From Chloroflexota bacterium (GTDB lineage Bacteria; Chloroflexota; Anaerolineae; Anaerolineales; UBA11579): 64,000 nt of DNA. Below the pieces are notes generated by a model. That model had not been told where the DNA came from. It made no database searches and saw only the letters and a list, made by a program, of their open reading frames with translations. The stretch lies in assembly GCA_019456165.1 (NCBI GenBank), contig VRUJ01000013.1, positions 1 to 64,000 on the forward strand, given 5' to 3'. The number at the start of each line of letters is the position of its first letter. Position 1 is the first letter of the stretch. The translations under genes were made by a program, and so were the position numbers. Below, piece by piece: positions 51,832 to 59,566 of this stretch.

Positions 51832-54396
51832 CTATACATGGCTGACTTTCACCTTTACATGGAAAGATTGATCGGCAGTGTTGGCAACATATCCTTCTCC
51901 TGTGAAAAATAATTCATTAGGGGTTGGTCCCTGACCTTGTGCCCAAGGGTGACGAGCCACCTCCCCATAGTGGTGCGGCATTCCTACAACGTCTGGGCGG
52001 ATACTCTCACGGTATTTAGCGGTAACTTTAACCCTGCGGGTTTCAAGAGTTACCGCGTTGTGGGATTCGACCCACACCTCATCTCCATCATTAATGTCAC
52101 GTTCTCGTGCAGTTACCGGGTTGATTTCCAGAAATGATTGTGGAGCTAATTCAGCTAAAAGTGGAATTTGTGAGGCGCGTGATTGTTTGAATTCAATCAT
52201 TTTGAAACTGATCAAGTACAAATCATAATCATCTGGGGAGAGGTCCATGGTTGGTTTCCGCCATGTGGGGAGCGCGGTGTAGTCCTGCCAATAGATTTCA
52301 TCGACCCCACGAGCCCGCATCTCCCTCTGGTAACCTAATAATGATTCGCCATACAAGCGATGGACCGCCCCACCAAAGACTGGGTCAGTAGCATAGCCGT
52401 AATAGCTTGTGGCTGGCACGCTGCCTTTATCATGCAGCCCAATCTGTTCGAAAAACTCGACGCCTTCTTCTATCCCCTCAGACCTGGCCCAACGGTCGAA
52501 AATATCCCGCGTAGCAGGCTTACTATTCAAAGGTAATGCGAAATCTTCTTCAAAGCGGAATGCTTGGTTGATTTGATCGATGTAGCCACCCTCACCGTAT
52601 AGAATATCCGCGTGCTCGCATAAATCTATATAGATATCGATCTCGCCGCGGGACTGGAAGAGCGGTTCTACAGGGGGTACACGCAGGGATTGCGCATCTG
52701 TGTATTGGTCGGAGACCCCCATTGGGCCCTCATATTTTTCAAGCGTAGCAGCAGGTAAAATAACGTCAGCGAAATAATCAGCGGTCTTGCTTAACCACGG
52801 ATCTATTGCTGCCACAAATTTAAATTTCTTGTATGTATCTATCATCACCCTCTGATCTGGAAAGGCGGTTAGAGGATTCACCATGTGGAGAATGACAACT
52901 TCAGGTATGGTATCCACACCATAATTCTCCGGATTCTGCTGCACCCAGGAAACAAGGGATGAATTATTACTGTTTATGGGGAAGTATTGGCTGTTTTTTA
53001 AGTAGATGTTATAGGGAGGATCTCCGATCTCAATCTCATCCAGTTTTTCATAGTTGCCATGTATCTTCCATGTGAAATCACTCCGCTGACCGCCCACAGC
53101 TCCGACAGCACCCAGTAACATTGTAACCATAAGCATTGCGCGAATGGCCTGGAAGCCTAGTTCCTGTTGAGCCATATGGTAAGCCATGATACTGACAGGT
53201 CGATAAGGTAAAACGCTTCCTTCTACCTCAATCGAACTACCGATCATGGCGTTTTCGCCTAGATCTTGGGCTACCTTCTGAATCTTCTGTGCTGGTACGC
53301 CACATATCTCTTCAGCCATTTCGTAAGTATATTCAGCGATGTGTTCCTTGAAGACTTGGAACGCTGGCCGAACTTGTTCTCCATCAAAATCAAAAGCACC
53401 CTCCAATGCTGCGTCCACGTTTGGAGTATCATGAGGGACAGCCATTCCCGAGGCTTGATCCCAAACCAATTCAGTATCCCCATCTCTTACGAAATTGCCC
53501 TCCTCATTCACCAAGTATGGAGAGTTGGTGTATTGCCTAAGATAGTCCCAATCCACCGTCCCCTCTTCGATCAGTCCGTTACAAAGGGCTAGAGCCATTG
53601 CCAGATCAGTTCCAGGACGAATTGGCAGCCAATCATCCGCGAAGTGGGCTGCTCCGCGTAAACGCGGGTCAATAACCGCCATCTGCATGCCAGCCTCTCT
53701 GGCTTTTACCAGTTGGCGCGGCCAAGTAAGCCAGCAGAGTTTATTTCCTCCTGCGTTGGTCGCGTTCCAGCCCCAGGACAAAACATATCGGGCATGGCGG
53801 AAATCAGGATGCAGCACGCCATGCAAACCGATAGTGTACTCACAAGCCCGGTACCCAGCGTCAGAACAAAAGCCGCCGTGATGTAATTTTGTTGCGCCAG
53901 AGGCTTTTACAAAGGCAGTGTCATAGAAATTCCCTGCTTTGCTGCGTCCCTTTTGCCAGACTAATAAATCATTATCGCGTGCACGTACGTCTTTGATTCG
54001 CTCCCCAACTATGCGAAGGGCTTCATCCCAAGTTGTTGGTTCCCATTCTCCAGGGATGCCTTTCTCGTTGGTCCGCAATAGAGGCGTCTTTACCCTATTG
54101 GGATCATAAAGCGCCATGATTTGAGAGATTCCCTTTGGGCATAAAGTTCCTTGGTTGCGAGGATGAGCCGGATGGCCTTCAATTTTGACTACTCGCCCAT
54201 TAACTTTGCGAACGAGTAATCCGCATTCTTGTTTTCCAATCCAACAAGTTGTAGGCGTTCGCTCGTCGACTGTAGTAAGGCTACCTTTTGCACCAGCAAT
54301 TAGGGTTTTTAAACCCCCGGAGAGCAAACTACTGGCCGCAATTGTGCCACCAGTAATTCCAGATAGTTTTAGGAATTCTCGGCGTGTAAGTTTCAT
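51832..54396 (-). CDS. Molybdopterin oxidoreductase catalytic subunit (Psr/Phs/Ttr-like)
   Basis: An 854-residue enzyme of the DMSO-reductase superfamily. A Tat signal (LTRREFLKLSG) lies at residues 3-13. The N-terminal cluster motif is C51-x2-G54-x3-C58-x27-C86: the second of the four usual Cys is Gly, so one cluster ligand is missing. Molybdopterin motifs follow (GTLCPKG, WDEALRIVGERIKDVRARDND, IDPRLRGAAHFADDWLPIRPGTDLAMALA). A Cys in HHGGFCSDAGYRA is the likely Mo ligand, as in polysulfide, thiosulfate, tetrathionate and arsenate reductases. Ribosome site AGGAGG. The substrate is not known; the neighbouring PhnD-like sensor hints at a sulfur oxyanion. Confidence 0.88.
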   Translation of the reverse strand: MKLTRREFLKLSGITGGTIAASSLLSGGLKTLIAGAKGSLTTVDERTPTTCWIGKQECGLLVRKVNGRVVKIEGHPAHPRNQGTLCPKGISQIMALYDPNRVKTPLLRTNEKGIPGEWEPTTWDEALRIVGERIKDVRARDNDLLVWQKGRSKAGNFYDTAFVKASGATKLHHGGFCSDAGYRACEYTIGLHGVLHPDFRHARYVLSWGWNATNAGGNKLCWLTWPRQLVKAREAGMQMAVIDPRLRGAAHFADDWLPIRPGTDLAMALALCNGLIEEGTVDWDYLRQYTNSPYLVNEEGNFVRDGDTELVWDQASGMAVPHDTPNVDAALEGAFDFDGEQVRPAFQVFKEHIAEYTYEMAEEICGVPAQKIQKVAQDLGENAMIGSSIEVEGSVLPYRPVSIMAYHMAQQELGFQAIRAMLMVTMLLGAVGAVGGQRSDFTWKIHGNYEKLDEIEIGDPPYNIYLKNSQYFPINSNNSSLVSWVQQNPENYGVDTIPEVVILHMVNPLTAFPDQRVMIDTYKKFKFVAAIDPWLSKTADYFADVILPAATLEKYEGPMGVSDQYTDAQSLRVPPVEPLFQSRGEIDIYIDLCEHADILYGEGGYIDQINQAFRFEEDFALPLNSKPATRDIFDRWARSEGIEEGVEFFEQIGLHDKGSVPATSYYGYATDPVFGGAVHRLYGESLLGYQREMRARGVDEIYWQDYTALPTWRKPTMDLSPDDYDLYLISFKMIEFKQSRASQIPLLAELAPQSFLEINPVTARERDINDGDEVWVESHNAVTLETRRVKVTAKYRESIRPDVVGMPHHYGEVARHPWAQGQGPTPNELFFTGEGYVANTADQSFHVKVKVSHV

Positions 54397-54417
54397 ACCT
54401 TCTACCTCCTAGTGTGG

Positions 54418-54463
54418 ATGAAATATCAATTCGTTTAAGACTTCAGAAAATAGAGTATTTCAT
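54418..54463. promoter_or_regulatory. Inverted repeat upstream of the respiratory operon, candidate operator
   Basis: ATGAAATA (54418-54425) and TATTTCAT (54456-54463) are exact reverse complements with centres about 38 bp apart, located 20-70 bases upstream of the catalytic subunit ATG. They are a possible site for the NarL-type regulator encoded just upstream. The half-sites are AT rich, so chance is a real alternative. Confidence 0.3.
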
Positions 54464-54582
54464 ATTGATTGATCCGTGTATCAGGAAATATTTGCTTTAT
54501 TTCTAAATTTAAGTAGTGGATTCTTTCACCAATCGAGGTGGATATATGTATATCTTGTAATGTTTTTAATTACATTGGTTTA

Positions 54583-54618
54583 AAATGAAAATCCCGAAGG
54601 AATTATACAATCGGGATT
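54583..54618 (-). terminator. Intrinsic terminator after the response regulator gene
   Basis: On the minus strand AATCCCGA pairs with TCGGGATT (8 bp) around a 13-nt loop, followed by TTCATTTT. It lies 41 bases after the regulator stop and separates the sensing genes from the respiratory operon. Confidence 0.7.
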
Positions 54619-54658
54619 GAGATATTTCACCCACTTGGATAATGATACTGGATAAGCT

Positions 54659-55315
54659 TTATTCTACCTCCAGCCAGCCAGCTTTTAGAGCATAACGCAC
54701 TAACTGTACGCGGCCTCGAAGCCCTAATTTCTTCATAGCCCGCGAACGATAGGTTTCCACGCTGGTAACAGCCAATTGCAGCATCTCGGCAACTTCCTTG
54801 CTCGTATAACCCTGAGCTACGAGGCGAAGGACTTCGTTTTCCCTTACGCTGAGGCTTGTTTTTGAAGTCATTTCAAAACGCTGTTTTTGGGGAATTAAAT
54901 CGCCCAAGAGGGATAATGTTAGGGCAGGCGGCACATATATCTCTCCTCTGGCTACACAATACAAAGCAACCAGTAGTTCTCGGTCATCCGCTTGTTTTAG
55001 TACATATCCAGCAGCCCCACTTGCAAGAGCGCGACGGAGGAATCCCTCATCATTGTGCATTGTCAAAATAAGTATTTGGGAGTCTGGTGCAGATTCTTTT
55101 ATTCTACTTATTGATTCTAGGCCACCAAGTCCAGGCATAGTTATATCTAACAACACAATATCTGGACGAGTTTCAATCGCAAGTTCCACTGCATGATTAC
55201 CATCTTCAGCTTCGCCAACAACCTCGATGTCCGGTTCGGCTTCCAATACCAAACGCAGTCCAGCACGTACAACTGCATGGTCGTCGGCCAGTAACACGCG
55301 CAATATAGCGCTCAT
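54659..55315 (-). CDS. NarL/FixJ-family response regulator
   Basis: A 218-residue regulator: receiver (about 1-125; acidic pair LLADDHAVV, phospho-acceptor in IVLLDITMPGLGG) and a GerE/LuxR helix-turn-helix (about 150-215; LSVRENEVLRLVAQGYTSKEVAEML, then SVETYRSRAMKKLGL). Its start overlaps the end of the kinase gene by four bases, so the two are coupled. It probably activates the adjacent molybdopterin oxidoreductase operon, which begins 263 bases downstream on the same strand behind its own promoter region. Confidence 0.93.
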   Translation of the reverse strand: MSAILRVLLADDHAVVRAGLRLVLEAEPDIEVVGEAEDGNHAVELAIETRPDIVLLDITMPGLGGLESISRIKESAPDSQILILTMHNDEGFLRRALASGAAGYVLKQADDRELLVALYCVARGEIYVPPALTLSLLGDLIPQKQRFEMTSKTSLSVRENEVLRLVAQGYTSKEVAEMLQLAVTSVETYRSRAMKKLGLRGRVQLVRYALKAGWLEVE

Positions 55316-57294
55316 AACGATGTTGCTTCCTCAAGGTTTGGGGAATATGTTGGTTCCACCAATGGGATACGGGCCAGGACAGTCGTACCTTGGCCAGATT
55401 GAGATTCAACTGTAAATATTCCTCCTAGTAACTCTACCCGCTCCTGCATACTATGTATACCCAGGTGTTTTGTTCCTGTACCATATTTTAGTTGCTCCAG
55501 GTTGTCAAAGCCGATCCCATCATCATCAACAATCACGATTATTTGCTTATCTTGCTTTTCCAACATAATGGAGATGTTGTTTGCTTCTGCGTGACGGGCA
55601 GCATTTGTAAGGGCCTCTTGAATCAATCTATAGGCGGTCAATTCCACCTGAGATCCCAGCCGTTCATCTTCTAGCCCTAAAGTTTGTATGTCCACATGCA
55701 GGGAGGTGTGACTCGCAAAATGACTGGAAAATTGTTGTATGGCTGCAATTAGGCCTAATTCATCAAGTGCAGGTGGGTGCAACTCGGTTGCTAAATCATG
55801 AAGATTGACCTGGATTTGACCCACCAGATCACGGAGGGCCTGTAATTGAGCGTATGCTTTGGATGGTTCCGACTGTTTCTCCAAACTGCGAAGTCTAAAC
55901 TTGAGGGAAGTCAGAGCCTGCCCAGCTTCGTCGTGAAGCTCACGGGCGAGGCGTTGGCGTTCTGTTTCTTGGGTGGTAATGATCTTTTCTAGTAGTTGAC
56001 CTCGTAATACTTCTTTCTCTTTTAACTCCTCCCACAGGCGGGCATTTTCTGTGGCAACTCCGATTTGCCTCCCAATGGAATCCAACAAAGCTAGGTCATC
56101 TCGATTGTAAGTGCGTGATTTGCGGCTAGCGACGTTAAGGACTCCAATCACCCGATCCCGAGAGATCAAGGGAACGCTAACATGGCAGGCTAACCCTTCG
56201 GATGCAATAATTTCCGGGTTGATGTGTTTGCATTCTTTCGAGATGTCATTTACAACCATGGGGGTTACAGTATGCAAGACCTGAGTGCAAATGCACTTTT
56301 CAAACCCATGGTTTGTCTCGGCGAGTATAAAGGCTTGTGATAAACCTGCCTTTACTGTTAGTTGAAAGTTGGCAGGATGAATTGGGTTTTCTAAGAATAT
56401 CCAACCAGCTTGTAATTCCATCACTTCTAACACTTTATCTAATGCAGCTTGTAACATTTGTCGTAATCCCAAGGTGCTACTGATAGCAGTTGCAGTAGCG
56501 TTAAGGGTAGCAAGTTCTCGCAACTTTCGGATAAGGTCAGAGTGGGAGGCTTGCAGATTTTCGGTCATCGCATTGAAGGCGTGTGCCAACTCACCGATTT
56601 CATCCGCCATGCGTGGGTAGGCTCGGGTTTCTAGATCACCCTGACCCACACGGCGGGAAACTTCTACTAAATCAAGCACCGGGCGCGTTAGAACGCGGGT
56701 AAGCAATAGAGCGATAAACGTACCAATGAGCATGGCGATTGCGGTGATGGAGAGGAGTTGCCAGGTAGCTTGAGTAACCTCACTATCCATGCGGGTTAAA
56801 GAGAGACCCACTCGAGCTACTCCTGCCTGGTCCTCAAAAATGGGAACTGCAAAATCTATCATCCTCCCCTCATTAGTATCGAAGAGTAATAAATTATAGC
56901 TCTCCGTTGCATCTGGCCAATTGAGCGATAACAAATCCTTAGGAACAGTCTGGGGGAAAGAGTGGACAATGGCTTGTTGGTAGGCATCCTGCACGAGGGC
57001 GTAACGCACATCGAGGTTGTTTTCAAGAGTGTCGCGCACTAATTGATATAAAGCAAAGGTATTGTCGGTCAATACAATATTCGTAGACCGGGCTGCTAAA
57101 TCGCGAGCGATAGCAACACCACGTTCTTCCAGACTACTGGTAAGGTCATCGGCAAGCCGGGCACGTACTGCTAGGGTCATCGCTAGGCCTATTACCAATA
57201 CTGCACCCAAAACCATACCGATAATTTTTGTGCGGATTGGTACTCCAGTGATACGTTGGAATAACCAATTGCCGGGATACTCAAGGGTTTTCAT
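55312..57294 (-). CDS. NarX-type sensor histidine kinase with HAMP and GAF
   Basis: About 660 residues from ATG 57294 (MKTLEYPGNW), which has GAGG seven bases upstream; an ATG at 57336 gives 14 more residues. Layout: helix (about 22-42), extracytoplasmic region (about 43-175), helix (about 178-198), HAMP (about 200-255), GAF (about 285-430), HisKA_3 with the H box RLARELHDEAGQALTSLKFRLRSLE, and HATPase_c (EALTNAARHAEANNI, VDDDGIGFD). This is the NarX/LiaS class that pairs with NarL-type regulators. It overlaps the PhnD-like gene by 14 bases; the pair may form a split version of TtrS-type sensors, where the PhnD domain is fused to the kinase. Confidence 0.92.
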   Translation of the reverse strand: MKTLEYPGNWLFQRITGVPIRTKIIGMVLGAVLVIGLAMTLAVRARLADDLTSSLEERGVAIARDLAARSTNIVLTDNTFALYQLVRDTLENNLDVRYALVQDAYQQAIVHSFPQTVPKDLLSLNWPDATESYNLLLFDTNEGRMIDFAVPIFEDQAGVARVGLSLTRMDSEVTQATWQLLSITAIAMLIGTFIALLLTRVLTRPVLDLVEVSRRVGQGDLETRAYPRMADEIGELAHAFNAMTENLQASHSDLIRKLRELATLNATATAISSTLGLRQMLQAALDKVLEVMELQAGWIFLENPIHPANFQLTVKAGLSQAFILAETNHGFEKCICTQVLHTVTPMVVNDISKECKHINPEIIASEGLACHVSVPLISRDRVIGVLNVASRKSRTYNRDDLALLDSIGRQIGVATENARLWEELKEKEVLRGQLLEKIITTQETERQRLARELHDEAGQALTSLKFRLRSLEKQSEPSKAYAQLQALRDLVGQIQVNLHDLATELHPPALDELGLIAAIQQFSSHFASHTSLHVDIQTLGLEDERLGSQVELTAYRLIQEALTNAARHAEANNISIMLEKQDKQIIVIVDDDGIGFDNLEQLKYGTGTKHLGIHSMQERVELLGGIFTVESQSGQGTTVLARIPLVEPTYSPNLEEATSL

Positions 57295-58195
57295 CCCAAC
57301 CTCGTAATGTGGCAGCCATCTCGCGAAGGCTTTCATAAGCTGAAATATCGATTTCTACAAAACGCTCAATATGCAACTTTTCTAGCGCTGCTCGTCCTTC
57401 AAGATCTCTGTCCATCCTAAGAAGGATCTCGAGTAAGACTGCGCGCAAGTCAGGCTCAATATCGGGATGGACTACTACTGGAGGGATACCATAAGGCCCT
57501 AACCTGTCTATGATGCGAATCTGTGAGATCAATGGTGAGGATTCTGCTGCAAGAAAATCGTACACTAGACTATCGACTGCTGCACCATCGACCAGGCGGT
57601 CTGCTACTGCTTGGATCGAATTGTCATGACTGTAGGTATAGGTTGTGTTTTCGAAAAAATCATCGGCGGTTTCATCCATTTGCGAAAGCATCCAGAGAGG
57701 CGCTAAATGGCCAGAGTTGGAAAGTGGATCGGAGAAGGCAAAAGTTGTATCGCGTAAATCATCAATTGTCTGAGCCTGGCTTATGCTTGGGACGATGATG
57801 TAAGAATAGTATGTTGTCTCTCCGTTCACCTGTGGAGCGACCAGCAGTTGCATGCCAAAGTTGCGCTCTCCCTCAACATATGCTCCACCACAGACAAACG
57901 CTAAATCTACTGCTCCGGAGCGGACGAGCTCGTTGGTTTCAGCATATGTGCCTCGCTGAATTAATTCAACTGGCCGATCTAAATGTGAAGATAGATAGTC
58001 TAAAAGAAGGCCGTAACTCTCTAAAGTTGCGCGAGGAGAAATAACAGCAGCAATAGCCACCCGCAATGGAAGACGGGAAGGTTCTCCTAATTCTGGGGCA
58101 GCAGCAGTATCTCCTTCCTGGACAAGCTCTACGTAAGGCAGATCCTCTGAATTAGCACAGGCAATAGCAAAGATTAGGATACCTACTGCCAACAA
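57281..58195 (-). CDS. PhnD-like substrate-binding lipoprotein, 5' end fused to IS remnant
   Basis: A 304-residue PhnD/TtrS-N type periplasmic binding protein (LRVAIAAVISPRATLESYGLLLDYLSSHL, LVRSGAVDLAFVCGGAYVEG, FAFSDPLSNSGHLAPLWMLSQ). A lipobox (FAIAC) is near residue 13. The only available start is TTG at 58195, which lies in sequence shared with the IS remnant at 44871; no ATG/GTG is in frame, and the basic n-region of the signal peptide is missing. The original 5' end was therefore probably replaced by IS sequence. A 9-codon frame from the IS (ATG 58213, RBS AAGGAG) ends across the TTG and might couple translation. The product would sense an oxyanion for the coupled kinase. Confidence 0.82.
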   Translation of the reverse strand: MLAVGILIFAIACANSEDLPYVELVQEGDTAAAPELGEPSRLPLRVAIAAVISPRATLESYGLLLDYLSSHLDRPVELIQRGTYAETNELVRSGAVDLAFVCGGAYVEGERNFGMQLLVAPQVNGETTYYSYIIVPSISQAQTIDDLRDTTFAFSDPLSNSGHLAPLWMLSQMDETADDFFENTTYTYSHDNSIQAVADRLVDGAAVDSLVYDFLAAESSPLISQIRIIDRLGPYGIPPVVVHPDIEPDLRAVLLEILLRMDRDLEGRAALEKLHIERFVEIDISAYESLREMAATLRGWDENP

Positions 58196-58296
58196 TCTTG
58201 TTGATAGGTCATGTGTAACTCCTTTTTTATTTTTGCAACTAAAAGGATACCTGACCTATCATTTTTTGGAAATTACAGAAACAATGTTACACTAAC
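58192..58296 (-). mobile_element. IS left-end remnant joined to the PhnD-like gene
   Basis: Reading the minus strand from 58296, 105 bp align with 44871-44975: GTTAGTGT, then ATTGTTTCTGTAATT, TAGGTCAGGTATCC and GAGTTACACATGACCTATCAA, then AAGATTGT, after which homology stops and PhnD-like coding sequence begins. The transposase-type ATG (58213) and its ribosome site AAGGAG are retained, but the frame ends after nine codons. Its outer terminus faces the histidine operon. It is a deletion-derived scar of the same element as at 44.9 kb. Confidence 0.8.
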
Positions 58297-58376
58297 AACG
58301 AAAAGGTTACTAATGCGGTGGTAATCATTACGTTACCTTGCCAGCTCACAATCACTATGATAGAATTCCCGCTAAT

Positions 58377-58478
58377 ATGAAATACAGCAATCAGTCTTGC
58401 AAACATCATCATACTCATGCTCATCCAACCAGCTTCACATCTGGGCAAGACTGCTTTAAGGAGATCTGCATTCACTAA
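58377..58478 (+). CDS. Histidine operon leader peptide (attenuator)
   Basis: A 33-codon frame reads MKYSNQSCKHHHTHAHPTS and continues to a final His codon and TAA. Five of seven codons at 58404-58424 are CAT, and CAC is the last sense codon. It lies 80 nt upstream of hisG and is followed by an intrinsic terminator at 58515-58541. This is the layout of leader-peptide attenuation in proteobacterial his operons: scarcity of charged tRNA-His stalls the ribosome and prevents the terminator from forming. No strong ribosome site is visible upstream of the ATG, which is the main doubt. Confidence 0.75.
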   Translation: MKYSNQSCKHHHTHAHPTSFTSGQDCFKEICIH

Positions 58479-58514
58479 GAAAATTATTTAATTGCAGAAT
58501 TTAGATTTTCAAGG

Positions 58515-58541
58515 CGCTTCCCGGTTGGGAGGCGTTTTTTT
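58515..58541 (+). terminator. Attenuator terminator before hisG
   Basis: CGCTTCCC (58515-58522) pairs with GGGAGGCG (58527-58534) around GGTT, followed directly by TTTTTTT. It lies between the His-rich leader peptide and the hisG ribosome site (AGGAG at 58547). Because it precedes the first gene of a biosynthetic operon on the same strand, it must be regulated rather than constitutive. Confidence 0.88.
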
Positions 58542-58557
58542 ATTTTAGGAGTTTATT

Positions 58558-59562
58558 ATGGAAAGAAAATATCGAAATATAAGAATCGCCCTACCAAGCA
58601 AAGGGCTATTGGCGGAAAGGAGCAAAGACCTCTTGGCAAACGTGGGTTATAAGGTTCACAATCCCAATCCGCGCCAATATAAGGCTTCCATTCCCAGACT
58701 ACCGGGTGTTGAAGTTATCTTTCAACGCCCTGGCGATATTGTTGTCAGCGTGAGAGATGGGAGCGTAGATTTTGGTATCACGGGGCGAGACATTTTTCTG
58801 GAGAAACGGGAATCCAACGGCAACATTCTAGAACTACATAGCCAACTAGGATTTGGTCATTGTTCACTAAATGTAATCGTTCCAGAGAGTTGGAGTGATA
58901 TTTGCCAACTCGAAGATTTATCAAAATTACACAACATGTTGAAGCGCCCATTAAAAATTGCCTCCAAATTCCCATATTTAACGAATCAATTCTTTCAAGC
59001 GGTTAACAATTTGGAAATTGAAATCATTCAAGCAGAGGGAGCGTTAGAGATCGCGCCAACGGTTGGCTATGCCGATCTAATCGTTGATCTTGTTTCCACG
59101 GGCACTACCCTCAGGGATAATCGACTAAAGATTTTAGAAAGCGGCGAGATATTGAAATCCCAGGCTTGTCTAATTGCCAATAAAGCTTGCCTTAAATCGA
59201 ATCCTAAAACCCTCGAACTTGCCAAAAAACTAATTGAATTGATCGGCGCGCATTTGAGAGCTAACAACAATTTAGCAATCTTCGCCAATGTTCGCGGCGA
59301 TTCACCAGAAAGCATTGCGCAGAAAATTTTCCAACAAAATGTGATCAGTGGTTTACAAGGGCCAACCATTTCTCAAATTATCACTAAGCAAAATGAAAAG
59401 TGGTATGCCATCCATCTAGTTGTTCAAAAAAACCATCTTCACCAAGCTATTCGAGAAATCCGTGAAGTAGGAGGAAGCGGTGTGGTTGTCTCCCCAGTAA
59501 ATTATATTTTCGAAGAAGAACCCCCAGAACTGATACAAATGCTCGCGGCCCTGGAGGATTAA
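58558..59562 (+). CDS. hisG: ATP phosphoribosyltransferase, long form
   Basis: A 334-residue HisG. IRIALPSKGLLAERSKDLLANVGY opens the catalytic domain; VDFGITGRDIFLE and the PRPP loop DLIVDLVSTGTTLRDN (about residue 180) follow. The length and the C-terminal ACT-like region (about 245-334, VVQKNHLHQAIREIREVGGSGVVVSP) show the long form that is feedback inhibited by histidine and needs no HisZ. It catalyses the first committed step, ATP + PRPP to phosphoribosyl-ATP. It is the first structural gene of the operon, behind the leader peptide and terminator. Confidence 0.95.
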   Translation: MERKYRNIRIALPSKGLLAERSKDLLANVGYKVHNPNPRQYKASIPRLPGVEVIFQRPGDIVVSVRDGSVDFGITGRDIFLEKRESNGNILELHSQLGFGHCSLNVIVPESWSDICQLEDLSKLHNMLKRPLKIASKFPYLTNQFFQAVNNLEIEIIQAEGALEIAPTVGYADLIVDLVSTGTTLRDNRLKILESGEILKSQACLIANKACLKSNPKTLELAKKLIELIGAHLRANNNLAIFANVRGDSPESIAQKIFQQNVISGLQGPTISQIITKQNEKWYAIHLVVQKNHLHQAIREIREVGGSGVVVSPVNYIFEEEPPELIQMLAALED

Positions 59563-59566
59563 GTAA

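Noticed and set aside
53266-53592. Plus-strand frames opposite the molybdopterin oxidoreductase
   Set aside because: They are antisense to a continuous, well-matched 854-residue coding region.
58300-58545. T-box or histidine riboswitch ahead of hisG
   Set aside because: No T-box core sequence is seen; a His codon run plus terminator explains the leader better.
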